Assembly: GCF_038396675.1 (NCBI RefSeq)
Contig: NC_088926.1
Coordinates: 5,366,001 to 5,430,000 of the forward strand
DNA: 64,000 nt
DNA from: Hydra vulgaris
Lineage: Eukaryota > Cnidaria > Hydrozoa > Anthoathecata > Hydridae
Direction of reading: 5' to 3'
Within the stretch, counting starts at the first letter, position 1. The number at the start of each line of letters is the position of its first letter. Both the position numbers and the translations under genes were made by a program. The notes under the pieces are model-generated. The model was not told the DNA's origin. It made no database searches and saw only the letters and a list, made by a program, of their open reading frames with translations. This document shows, in pieces, positions 38,621-64,000 of the stretch.

Positions 38621-39990
38621 AAGTTGTCAAGAATTGCTTAGTTTTATCAAGTCTGTTTATATTTTACGCATTTAATCACCTAAAATATATTTTCTTTGTT
38701 GCGCACAGTATTTATTTTTAATTTTTTTTTGTAATGTTCAAATAATTAAATTGTTTCATTTTTTTTTTTTTTGCTTGATAACTTAACACTTTTTTAAGAT
38801 AATTTAACGTTTTCATCTTCACAAGCGTGAAATAATTGAAGTTGAATTTAACTTTAGGAAGTTTATTCTAAACGATTAAATAATATTTGTTATTTTTATT
38901 TTTCAAGTACTCATCAGGTTTGCGTAAGACTTGCAAAAGTATTGCAAATCAGAGTTGCATTACTTAACCAGCTGATGATAAAGATGATGATGACTTGGGC
39001 TTCTCTCAAAAAAGAGATATGATTTATTCATTATGCATCAAGTCACTTCTTTTTTTGCGTGTGTTAATAATCGCTTTACGTTTTTATCTTCTTAAGCGGG
39101 AATAATAGTTGAACTTAACTTGATAACTTAATTCTAAAATCTTGCTGTTTTTTTGTAAAAATGAAATTTAATTTTTTGTAAGTCTTACGCAACCTTAATT
39201 ATATATTATGTTTTATTACATATACAACTTTATTACAACTTTATTTATTTATTATACTTTCTTATTACATATACTTTTCAATAAAGGTGATGAAGGAACT
39301 TTATAAATAGGTTGTAAAGCCCCGATGCTTTTCATGTAAAAAAATAAAAAAATCAGTTTAGAAAAAAATAGTAAAAGCAAAAATAGGAAAATTGTTTTGG
39401 TCCTAGAAATACAAAGTGAGACTATTTATCAATGGCCACCCGAATATCAGTTTAAAAGTAAATAGATTTTATTTTTAATAACAATTGTTGTAATATTAAT
39501 ATAAAATTATAGGTTATTATAATAATCGACTATTTAAATTTGCTCATCTTATTTTAAGTTAACCGGGATAAGGTTAAACAAAAAATTAAAGTGAACGGTT
39601 TGAAAAAAGTAAACGGTTTGAAAAATTAGTATATGGTTTAGAAAAAAGTGAATGGTTTATCTGCTTTGTTTTTGTTACATTTGTTTTGCTTCAGTAAAGT
39701 AAATTTTTTATTTTACATAATAAATAAATAGTTAGAATACAATTTAATCTAGCTTATATTTCAATAATAGCTCGCGTAGTCAATGTTCTACTTTAATATA
39801 ATCAAATAACAACTGCTAATATAATATGCATCTTTTATAATAAACTCAAGTAAAGTGATACAAAGTAGAAGAGAAGACAAGATAACAAGTGAGTGATAAA
39901 GTGTTAAATTTTACAGGATTTAAATTTCTAAATTTTAGAGCATTTAATTTAATAAGATGACAAGCGAGCGATTTTTGTAAAATTTTAGAG
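38621..39990. other. AT-rich stretch downstream of the TSR gene
   Basis: No gene recognised. An imperfect direct repeat of about 75 bp (38798-38877 and 39067-39142; shared pieces TTTAACGTTTTCATCTTC / TTTACGTTTTTATCTTCT and TTGAACTTAACTT) is followed by a short inverted pair (GTTTGCGTAAGACTTGCAAA near 38919; TGTAAGTCTTACGCAACC near 39176). Probably a small degenerate mobile repeat. Confidence 0.4.
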
Positions 39991-39994
39991 CATG

Positions 39995-40375
39995 CAAGAG
40001 AGACAAGACAGGAGAGCTACATGCGTTGAGAAAAAATATACATAACATAAAAAAAAAGCATTTAGGTTTTAGGCACGTGCGCAATATTGTGCAACACTTA
40101 GTACGTGCATTTACTACTTTTATAAGACCAATTATCAAACATTGCTCCCTAGTTTGGTCGCCGCACCAAACTAGGGAGCAATGTTTTGAATGTCTATTGA
40201 AAGTGTCATTAAAAAATTCACTTATGAAATTACTAACTCTAGTATTCTAAACTATCATAGCCGCTTACAGGTTTGTTACGTTTTTAAAGAAATTTTTTTT
40301 GTCAAGGAAAATATTAAATCTCTCCAGGACTTATTTATATACTATAGTATTTTTGCCGGATTTAAAATCAGATAG
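39995..40375 (+). pseudogene. LINE reverse-transcriptase C-terminal fragment
   Basis: FRHVRNIVQHLVRAFTTFIR then PIIKHCSLVWSPH is the RT thumb block (family: LY-S-VRP-LEYC--VWSPH). Near 40187, after a local inverted duplication, it resumes as ESVIKKFTYEI, NSSILNYHSRLQVCYVF. Stops and frame changes, so a pseudogene. A 22-bp hairpin sits exactly at SLVWSPHQTREQC. Confidence 0.6.
40137..40186. repeat. perfect 22-bp hairpin
   Basis: Arms 40137-40158 and 40165-40186 are exact reverse complements (core CATTGCTCCCTAGTTTGGT) around a 6-base loop CGCCGC. The left arm is authentic RT coding sequence, so the right arm is an inverted copy of it. Confidence 0.93.
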
Positions 40376-40981
40376 CTTTAATCTAAATACAGAAATATAA
40401 AATACATTTTGTAAATGGCATAAAAAATAAGTTATTTTTACTTTGTTCTCCCTCCAGCTACACTATACCTTATTAATTTTAATGAATGCGTAGTAACTTA
40501 CTATCAAATATAATATCAAGCTGTTGAAACACTCTGCGTTGAAAAAATTAATTTATAATTAGCCGATCTTAGATTAAATATACGCTAGATGATTTTTTTT
40601 TTTTTTAATACACCTCTTAAAAGTCGAGAAGACCACTTCAGTCAAGGAGGCTAATTTAATTGTAGTTACAATCCTATCTCAACTCTTTAACTCCGAAACA
40701 CGAGCATTGACAAACAAGGTCTCTGCACTTAGAAACAAGTTGAAAATTATGTTTCAATAATTTTCTATAGTAACCAAATATAAATCAAATTTTCAAAAGT
40801 AACCAAAGTATGCATTTAAGCATTACACTATGATGCAAAAAAATTGTTTTGACTTGCATGAAACCAAAAAACATCACTGTACTAAAAAATCAGATACGCT
40901 GACTAGAATTTCATTTAGAATACAACAGCATAAGTTGTATAAGGAGACCTGGATATAAAAAACTAATGCCATTGTAAGTTA

Positions 40982-41404
40982 AGAGCCATTCATATGTTGT
41001 GTACGCAAAAATCTCCAAATTTTGACCCCCTCCCCTTGTTCACCTCGTACATTTTTATACCCTTCCCCATGCGTTCGTTTGCTTGGTGGTCTCAACCCCC
41101 ACCCCCATATAAGTTTCATATGCTTAGTGGTCTAAACCTCCGACACCAATTCCATCCACACACACGAGCGTGATCACTTTTTTTTTCGCACTGTTCAACC
41201 TTTATAACCTTAAAAGACCATGAACATGAGCGGCGTTCACCTTTTATTAATGGGAAAGTGAACGTGAACCACCACCTCAATTTTTTGCGTTTGCGTACAT
41301 ACATTTGTTGAACCATCCCCTCCCACATACGCACTCGTAAGCAAGTTATTCAACTTGGGATACCCCCTCCCCCCTCGGTGCGTACGTAATGTATAGGCGG
41401 CCCC
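40982..41404. mobile_element. MITE with TTA target duplication
   Basis: Left AGAGCCATTCATATGTTGTG + TACGCA; inverted right end GGGGCCGCCTATACATTACG + TACGCA, about 18 of 26 identical. Flanks are TTA at 40979-40981 and 41405-41407. C-rich tracts lie near both ends. 423 bp, non-coding. TTA duplications suggest a Harbinger-type relative. A decayed copy may lie at 6205-6356. Confidence 0.7.
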
Positions 41405-42219
41405 TTATAGGTTATTCACACGAGGGTACATTTGACGGAACATTCCGTGGAACATGGACCATGAACAAATGTCCTCTCTTGTGAACACAACTTAAACAAA
41501 AATTCACGGAACATTTGAGGAACTTTTGTACCGTCCCGCCAACCCAGAACAAATAAATTTTCCGGAACATTTATTAGTTTTTGTATAAAATATGGTGGCC
41601 TAAATTCAACTATTTTAAAATACCGTATAAGCTAAATGACACAATAAAAATGCATCGCAAGTTGCAAATTTGTTGCAAAAGGCTCAAACTCTTCTTTTTA
41701 TAAAGTTGTTGTCATCTTAGCTAGAGTTTTTAGTCCTTGATCTCTGCATTATCCTTATGAAAGTAAGACCTTTATTCAGAATATATATTATTGATTGACC
41801 ATTGATAGGACTGTACCCTATATCTTTGCCACAGTGTGCTACAATTATTGACATTTAAAAATAAAAACAAACAATAGTGTTGACAGATCAATGTTGTTAA
41901 ATGACATAATTTTTACTTTGCATGGAAAAGTAATAATAAGAATAAAACTAGCATTTGAAAGTTTCTGTTCTCTTGGCTACCAGTTTTTAGCAGTTTAATA
42001 AATTATTTAGTAAGCCCATTATTTATTAAGCCTATAACATTAAATTATTTAATAAGCCCATAACATTTATACCAATTGTAAAGTTTAACCTTCTATTATT
42101 AATTCTATTATTAAGTATTTCTTTTCTTTCTTTTTGTTATTGTTATTGTTGCTAGATTGTACAAGCTTGTTGCTAAATGTACTTATCCTTTTAAGTAGGT
42201 AAAACTTTAATTTTACACA

Positions 42220-43560
42220 ATGTCTCAGCATTCAGATAAAGACAGTATTGATGCCAGTACAACACATACTGGTCTTTGCATATCTCCTGTAAATAAATTT
42301 GCATGGAATATTGCTAACACAAAAGTATTATTAGATTTGTGGAAAGATAATTACAAAGTGATAATATCTGCAAGAAGAAACACAAATGTTTACAAACAAA
42401 TGGTAGCTGAATTTTCAAACACATTTAACATCATACCTCTGTTAACTGGATCTCAAATTCAATCTAAAATTAGTAATTTGAGGATTCTATATTTAATATA
42501 TGTATCATATTCTATATATAATGTATATTATCATATTCTATATTTAATGTATGATACCTTACTGAAATGCTGAAAGTATTTTACAAAGTTAACATGTATA
42601 ATAATATCTAATTGCAATTTAGTTTGTAACTGAGTGTTAATTTAAAAATTACTTATTCTTATTCAGTATTGTAGATTTACAGCTCATTAATAATTTTTAA
42701 TTGTCACATTTAAAGTTATTTGATTCATATTATATAGTGTTAATGATGTGCTTATATTTACTTATATTTATGTATATTAACTTATATTTAAGTATATTTT
42801 TCATAGACGAGAAAAACTTCAAGTAGGTTCATCGGGAGGAACTCCTAGTTAATAGTGGCCTTACAATATTGTTGCCAAAATAATAGGTGGTGAAGCTTCC
42901 CTTGACAATGACCTTTTATCTCAAAGTCAAAACTTTTCTAGTCAAGATTTTCAAGATGATCATGTAAGCTTAGTATAATTTATTACTGTATATTTTAAAG
43001 TGCTATATATATATTTTTAAAGTAATATATACAAGAATGTTAAATGTTTTTACTATATTAGGTTTAAGAAGTTCTTAATTTTGCAACATTTGTCAGACTT
43101 AAAACATAAAGATCAAAAGCATATAATATGTTTTCAAATTATAAAAAGGGATCTTTTAATATTGGCAAGAGATCAATTTATAAAATGCTATTTTCTATAT
43201 AGATCCCTTCTGTTTGGGGGGGGGGGGGGAGAAGGGGGAGAGTAAAATGACTTCAAGTCAAGTCTTTCAAAGTCAAGAGAAATTTTGTTTGAAATAAGAT
43301 TTATAATCATTTCTCATATGTGTAATTTTTTAATGTGTATTTTTTAATTACATATTAAACCAATAGAAGATGGCAAGGAGACTATCGGTATTTTAAATAT
43401 TGAAGCTTTGGATGATACAAGTAATGTGAAATCTATTGTCACTATTCCTGATGAGGAACCAACTCAATCTACATCCGGCTGCAATAAACGAAAGAACTCT
43501 GATGATGAAAAAACTTTAAATAAAATAGCAAAAACTAAATTGGTAAGAACAAATAAAAAG
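42220..43560 (+). pseudogene. Harbinger ORF1, Myb/SANT-like DNA-binding protein (exons)
   Basis: First piece 42220-42480: MSQHSDKDSIDAS..., then FAWNIANTKVLLDLWKDNYK, VYKQMVAEFSNTFN and QIQSKISNLR, a Myb/SANT-like trihelix (W-----T--LL-LW...). It likely continues in exon-like pieces at 42806-42965 (LDNDLLSQSQNFSSQDFQDD) and 43366-43584 (LNIEALDDTSNVKSIVTIPD, KRKNSDDEKTLNKIAKTK). ORF1 proteins of this family bring the transposase to the nucleus and the ends. Splice sites and at least one stop near 42851 make an intact product doubtful. Confidence 0.55.
43222..43242. repeat. poly-G tract
   Basis: A G-run of about 13 bases followed by AGAAGGGGGAGAG inside the Harbinger element; a possible G-quadruplex or sequencing trouble spot. 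Confidence 0.6.
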
Positions 43561-44449
43561 CAAATTTCTCTTCAGAATTTTTAAAAATAGCAAATAAAAA
43601 TCTAGATGTTCAAATCCGTTCATAAGAGCTATGAATCAGAGAGGTTGCTGCTTTAGAGCATATGTGCGTATAATTGAAAATGCATCTCAAGCCCAAGTAG
43701 AAGTGTCTAGAGCCCAAGTAGAATATTATAAATTCTTTATAAAAAAATAAGATGTTCTATTAGTCAAGATATCTCTTAAGTAATTAATTATGTTAAAGAC
43801 AAAAGGTAGATGAATCTCTATTTATATATGTTTTTTATGTTGTCATATTACTATTATCAAAGGAATTTTTACTTTGTGATTTCAAGCATTTAAAATGCAT
43901 CTCTGGTGATATTTTTTCAATTTGTCATATTATTTTAACAAAGTGTATTTTTTATGGTACAAATATTTTTTTTTGGATCTCTATGCTATATATATATTTA
44001 GTATTTTTAACCAAAGAAATATTTTCTTTGCGATATGATACAAGCCTGTAGATGAATTATAGTGATGTTTTTTTATTATGCCAACGTAATTTGTTTTTTT
44101 ATCTATACAAATTGCATTACATGTGTCATTTTTATTTTTGTTAACAAATAATGCTGTATTAATTCTAACAATCGGTTTTTAACAATGTGTTCTAATTTGC
44201 CTTGAATTGTAATATAATAAATATTATATGTAAGGTATTTATATATTTTTTAGGGAGTATTGTTATGTAAGGTATTTATATAGTTTTTTATTTTTATAGT
44301 TTATAAGGAGATATTGTTGAAGGAAAAAACTATTAGAAAAACATGGAAAGCGTTTTGGCCGTACTTTGATCATCAAGTAGAACATTAATCGATGATGAAT
44401 CAATCACCTACCCATTTTCATATTTAAATTTAGCCTCCTTTAAGTTAAA

Positions 44450-45349
44450 TTAGTGAGAGGATCTAATTGAAAGAAAAGTTTGGGTTAAGCTGAAAAGTTC
44501 TCAATGGTTTAATGATATTTTTAATCAAATGGAGGAATGTGAATTTAAAGAACATTTTCGAGTAAATTGTAACACATTTAATTTCCTAGTTAATGAATTG
44601 CATCCACATTTAAGCAAAACTACCACAACTATGGGTGAACCTATTTCAGTAGTAAAATATGTTAAATTTCCATAGTCAGAAGAAAATTTAAATAAATAAT
44701 AGTAGAGATTTCGAAGCTATTCTTGGTTTTCCCCAATGCGTTAAAGCTTTTGATGGATGCCATATCCCTATTTCAGACTCTAAAGATCAAGCAATTTCTT
44801 ATTATAATTATAAAGGGTGGTATTCCATTGTACTTTTTGCCGTTGTAGACTGTAGATACCGTTTCATTTATACAAGTGTTGGATCGCCTGGTAGAAATAA
44901 TGACAGCTATATTTTGCAGAATTCTTCTTTGAAAACAATTTTAGAATCAAATCTTTTTGATAAATGTTAAAAAGAGCTGGGCGGTTGTTCCACTATGTTT
45001 GATAGGTGATTCAGCATTTCCTTTAACGCGTCATTTGTTAAAACCGTATCCTGAATATTTGGAGCTTAGTGAAGTTCAAAAAAACTACAATAAAATACTT
45101 TGCGGAGCTAGCAGAGTAGTTGAAAATGCTTTTGGACGCGTTAAAACTCGATTCTGTGTCATTTACAAACGTACGAAATGCGATATTAACTTTGCTACAA
45201 GAATTGTTTATGCTTGCACCACTCTTCACAACATTTGTGAATATTATAACGACATTATTATAATAGAATGGCTGATGCATAATCATGATTACAGTGTGGC
45301 TCAACCCAATACAGTTTCTACTTTTCTACGAAAGGGACAAATAAAGTAG
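44450..45349 (+). pseudogene. Harbinger DDE transposase (DDE_Tnp_4), frameshifted
   Basis: Pieces in order: RKVWVKLKSSQWFNDIFNQM, EFKEHFRVNCNTFNFLVNEL, a gap with stops at about 44674-44700, then GFPQCVKAFDGCHIPI (first Asp), YYNYKGWYSIVLFAVVDCRY, SVGSPGRNNDSYILQNSSL. A frameshift near 44965 leads into LCLIGDSAFPLTRHLLKPYP (second Asp) and VVENAFGRVKTRFCVIY (Glu), then TTLHNICEYYND near the C-terminus. The D-D-E residues are all present, but part of the N-terminal third is missing and the frame is broken twice or more. Confidence 0.75.
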
Positions 45350-45368
45350 TAATGTTTTTTTATTATTT

Positions 45369-45648
45369 AAAGCTTTAATTGTAATATGGTTATGTATTTA
45401 TTTGTTTTAAACTAAACTTACTTGAGTTTATTAAATGTGTCTAAATAAATAAATTTTAAATATGTATGAACACAAAATGAGAATAGTTTTAAATGGTCAT
45501 GGTCATATTTAAAGCTTTTGTTGTAATATGGTTATGTATTTATTTGTCTTAAACTTAACTTACTTTACTTGAGTTTATCAAATGTGTCTTAATAAATAAA
45601 TTTTAAATATGATGAACACAAAATGAGAATAGTTTTAAATGGTCATGG
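45369..45648. repeat. tandem duplication, about 140-bp unit, 2 copies
   Basis: Both copies contain TTGTAATATGGTTATGTATT, TTTATTTGT, TGAGTTTAT-AAATGTGTCT, AATAAATAAATTTTAAATAT and GAACACAAAATGAGAATAGT. They lie directly after the transposase stop, so the transposase 3' end with its AATAAA sites was duplicated. Confidence 0.85.
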
Positions 45649-46004
45649 GTAGCTTATTAATGTATAATATGTTTATTCAGCACTATACCACTGACGGGCT
45701 ACTATTGTGTCATCAAAAGCGACTAAAGGAGATATGACCTATCCATAAAGCCAAGCTTTATAAGAAACGGGATAACAAAATTCCAACGTCACCTGAGTCA
45801 ACGTCGGTTGAGTTTCTATAGTCTAAACCTGAGCTAGCTGGACCCTCAGCGTTATTTGCATTTAGTTTTACCTCTCGTAAAATAATAAATATTAAAAATA
45901 AAATATAAATAATGTGTATATCCAAAACTATTAGTCACTAATTTTTATTCGAGTTTCATTCGTTTGTTTTTCTCTTATGTACCGTCAAGCCGATTTTACG
46001 GTGG

Positions 46005-47150
46005 CCGGTTTTCAGGAATTCAGGAAAGGAATTCAGAAAATTCAGAATTCAGGAAAGCCTTTCTAGGAAAGAAACACGAAAATTCTTGCTATGATAGAAA
46101 AAAACATGATTACTTTTTAGGATAGAATAATTGAAGGATAGAAAAGAAGAAAGAAATACATATATCCTTTCTGGCAAAGAAAAATGAAAAACTTGCTAGC
46201 AAAGACTTTTTTAGGGTAGAAATCGCACAAGTAAAAGTCATTTTCTTTCTACCAAAGAAAATTGGAAAAACGTACTAGCAAAGAAATTTTAGAAAAGAAA
46301 TTTTAAAAACGTGCTAGCAAAGAAATTTTAAGAAAGAATTGGCGCGCAATTTGGTAATTACAGTTATGATTTTTAATTGAATAAATGTTAAATAATTATA
46401 ATCGCTACTACTGAGAACAACCATCCAGAGACAATGTCCAAAGTACAAATGAGCAGCAACAACAACTTAGAAACCTTAGTAAGGTTTGTCTTGCCAATCC
46501 TTTGGAAGTGGCCGTTTTTCCCTGTCTTTTTCCCTATGCCTTTGTCAAGACTGCTCCAGAATGATTCGAGATCAACCTACAGTCACTTGCCCTATCTGTC
46601 GATGTGTACCAACAGACTTTATAACTTTTTTCTGGTCTTAAATATTTCAGTTCAACCTTAAAAGACTATACCATTATTGCTTTATAATAAGCTAATATCA
46701 ATATATTTTTGAATGGTGTAAATTTTTTGATTCGAAGAAACATTTAATCGTCATTATTGATTATAAGTATAATATAATTCTAACAAAATCTTTGTGAAAT
46801 AATAAAGATTATCTGAAATTTCTGAATCATTCATCAGTGATTCACTTTTATTATAAATGGTAATTCTGTCCTAGCAAGTTTTTTTGGATTAATGAAATAA
46901 AATTCTGTCGTAGCAAGTTTTTTAGATTTATTAAATAAAATTCTTTCCAAGCAAGTTGTTTACGTTTATTAAAAAAGTATTCTTTCTTAGAAAGTATTTC
47001 AAGTTTCTTTTCAAAATTTCTGCCAAAAAATATTCTTTTGTAAAAATTCTTTTCTAGTAAGGTTTCTTTATTTATATCATAAAACATTCTATTCTGAAAT
47101 TATTCTTTCCTAGTTTTCTATCCTCATTTTATTCTTGTCTAGCATGGCAC
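46005..47150. repeat. fold-back block with CTAGCAAAGAA repeat arms
   Basis: The left arm (46060-46350) has irregular tandem units around GCTAGCAAAGAAATTTTAGA / TTCTAGGAAAGAAA. The right arm (46860-47145) has the same units inverted (TTCTTTCCTAGTTTT, AATTCTGTCCTAGCAAGTTT). The two arms could fold onto each other around the 46350-46850 centre. It is inside the right end of the Harbinger element, so it is either a nested insertion or part of its subterminal region. Confidence 0.65.
46450..46640 (+). pseudogene. RING-like fragment in the centre of the fold-back
   Basis: Frame 1 reads EQQQQLRNLSKVCLANPLEV then AVFPCLFPYAFVKT. One base later in another frame it goes on as CSRMIRDQPTVTCPICRCVP. Together this resembles a RING finger: Cys pairs, NPLEV--FPC, and a final CPICR. 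One or two metal ligands are missing and a frameshift splits it. It could be a captured host exon or part of an unknown element. Confidence 0.35.
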
Positions 47151-47221
47151 ACCGATTTTACATGTGAAAGCTACAAGGAACATTTGTTCCGCCAAACATC
47201 GCTAGTGTGAACATGGTATTA

Positions 47222-48620
47222 GGAAAAATTCTAGTTATAGAAACGGTATTGATTCGTGGAAAACAATGCTTTGCGTGGTCATTATGCTTTTATACCAATA
47301 ACTCTGGAAAAACAGTTTATATCAATTTTCTGGCGTTTTTGTGACACTAAGGGTGTATCGAGGACACAAAAAAACTCGCTTCCTAAAGGTGGTTGTCTGT
47401 TATTAGTGTAGTTTAAAAAAGAAATTTGTGCTCTTCTAGAAAATATACACTTTTACAAATTTTTCAAAATTAAATTTAGCTAAAATTTACTTCTTTCAAA
47501 GACATATACTAAGTTTTCCCCTTAACAACAACGATCTTTGGTTGTTTTGGGCCAACTACTTTAACCAAACAAGAAAATAAACTTTTCCTTAAGGAACCAA
47601 AGACTTTGAAGGATTTATTGATAAAGTACCGTAAAGAAGGAGATTAGTTACTCTAAAGGGTCATTTTAAAAATATCTTTTCTATTTTGTTAGTTTTCTCT
47701 CTTTGTAATTTTTCATACTTAAAACACGTATATCTCAGTTTCTATTACTCCATTTTGAATGAAATTTAAGGGTTTGTTTATCTGTATGTAAGATAGTATG
47801 TGAACCAGAATCAAATTATTTATATTTTAGAAATTATGGGATGGTTTTGTTTAATTTTACCCCCTTTTTACATTCCTCAAATAAGTATGCCTGCATTTAT
47901 GGATCTAAAAATAGTTATTTTATTGTTTTTATTTTAATTTATTTTAATTTATTTAATTATTTTATAATTAGTTTTTACTGATTCATATCCTAGTTTGATA
48001 TATATTCTGCATGCACACCAAAGTTCATGCAAGACAAATCTACAGATGGCTAGAACTCTTTGTTTTAAGAACATTTATGCTGATTCAGCATTAAAACATA
48101 TTTAATTTTTTTTTGCAATATAAGTAAAATTTTGTTATGTTGAAAAATAAACTTTGCTACAAAATGTTTTTGTTTTTTTTCACTAGATGACCACCTTATG
48201 TGCAGGAAACGCACGTTTTATCAATTACAAAAACATAAGACTCAAAATAGGTTCATAATGAATCAGCAGCCTCTTGGACTGTAGTGGACTACTTGGAGGT
48301 GTCGAAAGTAAAAAAACAACAACAAAAAAGTTGTCTCTTGGACTTTTACGAGGTCGCAAAAGTCCAAGAATATATTGAATCATACAAAAACACCGACATT
48401 TGGTGATTATTAAATTAATATGTAGGAGTCGCCCCCCCCCCCAAAAAAAAATAAAAAATGCAGTAGACGCATATCTCTCTCCTAAATGTGGCAAAAAAAT
48501 CATTTATCAATAATCATTCATCTCTTTATTTTTAAAACCCTCGACAATGAAAATATGACAACAATCGTAAAATGAGGAACAAAATATTTTAGCAAAATAT
48601 CGAAATAAATTAAATAATAA
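47222..48620. other. intergenic stretch between the Harbinger element and the HUWE1 3' end
   Basis: No gene recognised. AAGGTGGTTGTCTGTTA at 47391 and, inverted, AAGGTGGTCATCTAGTG ending near 48198 could be ends of an 800-bp non-coding element, but the arms soon diverge. 48431-48450 is a C-run/A-run. The open frame on the minus strand at 48225-48503 has no family features. Confidence 0.35.
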
Positions 48621-48622
48621 AG

Positions 48623-48642
48623 TTTATTATTAAAATTTTATT
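48623..48642 (-). promoter_or_regulatory. two AATAAA poly(A) signals of HUWE1
   Basis: AATAAA on the minus strand at 48637-48642 and 48623-48628, 113-132 bases after the stop codon. Confidence 0.7.
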
Positions 48643-48754
48643 GTAAATTTTCCAAATAACAAAATTTCGATAACAACATTAAAATATTTTTATACATAAA
48701 AAAGCAACCAATGAAAAATACTATAAAACAAAACTCAAGAATATCAAATATCTA

Positions 48755-64000
<15,246 letters not shown>

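Larger units (their letters stand above)
41408..47218 (+). mobile_element. Harbinger-type DNA transposon with ORF1 and DDE transposase
   Basis: Ends TAGGTTATTCACACGAGGGT and, inverted, TACCATGTTCACACTAGCGA, followed in both arms by T(G)TTTG-CGGAACA. TTA flanks both sides (41405-41407, 47219-47221). Inside are a Myb/SANT-like protein gene (42220-43560) and a DDE transposase (44450-45349), the standard Harbinger pair, both on the plus strand. The right third carries a duplicated 137-bp unit and a fold-back block. Frame breaks in the transposase make this copy non-autonomous now. Confidence 0.8.

Noticed and set aside
47391-48198. 800-bp element with AAGGTGG inverted ends
   Set aside because: Inverted match limited to about 8-12 bases and no consistent target duplication; left as a note only.

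Overview
This is a very AT-rich eukaryotic (metazoan) window. It has short exons with GT/AG introns, long TA microsatellites and a dense mix of old and young transposable elements. The gene content, the base composition and the element mix (CR1-like LINE, Penelope-like, Tc1/mariner, Harbinger, hAT, ISL2EU-type) fit a cnidarian of the Hydra type. The organism is an inference; the gene calls do not depend on it.

Four host genes can be supported. (1) The 5' end of SHQ1 (minus strand, exon 1 at 2433-2507, exon 2 at 509-576) runs off the left edge. (2) A single-exon Asterix/WDR83OS gene (minus, 5149-5457) is complete. (3) A six-exon gene on the plus strand (28290-38620) can be assembled from phase-consistent exons. 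It encodes a 237-residue predicted secreted protein with one thrombospondin type 1 repeat and a Cys-containing C-terminal region I do not recognise. Its third intron is 8 kb and full of transposon remains. (4) The 3' part of HUWE1 (minus, 48755 to beyond 64000) has 17 exons and about 1,374 residues, ending in a full HECT domain with its catalytic Cys.

The rest is mobile DNA. 7140-10723 is a DNA transposon with 0.5-kb terminal inverted repeats, a CACCG target duplication and a decayed protein of a family I cannot assign. It is inserted in an older Tc1-like transposase. 13.7-19.2 kb is a CR1-like retrotransposon with an intact 1,071-codon ORF (PHD finger, endonuclease, reverse transcriptase) and a (TTGAT)6 tail. 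20.5-27.5 kb holds remnants of Tigger/pogo, a Penelope-like element with GIY-YIG domain, a hAT-like and an ISL2EU-like transposase. 29.7-34.4 kb is a decayed LINE on the minus strand, broken by a hAT MITE. 41.4-47.2 kb is a Harbinger element with TTA target duplication that carries a fold-back block. The HUWE1 introns hold a DD41D mariner (56942-58354), a small MITE, a fold-back and several microsatellites.

The two best leads for something undescribed are the secreted TSR protein with its novel C-terminal region and the unassigned long-TIR transposon. No rRNA, canonical tRNA, CRISPR array or prokaryotic feature was seen.
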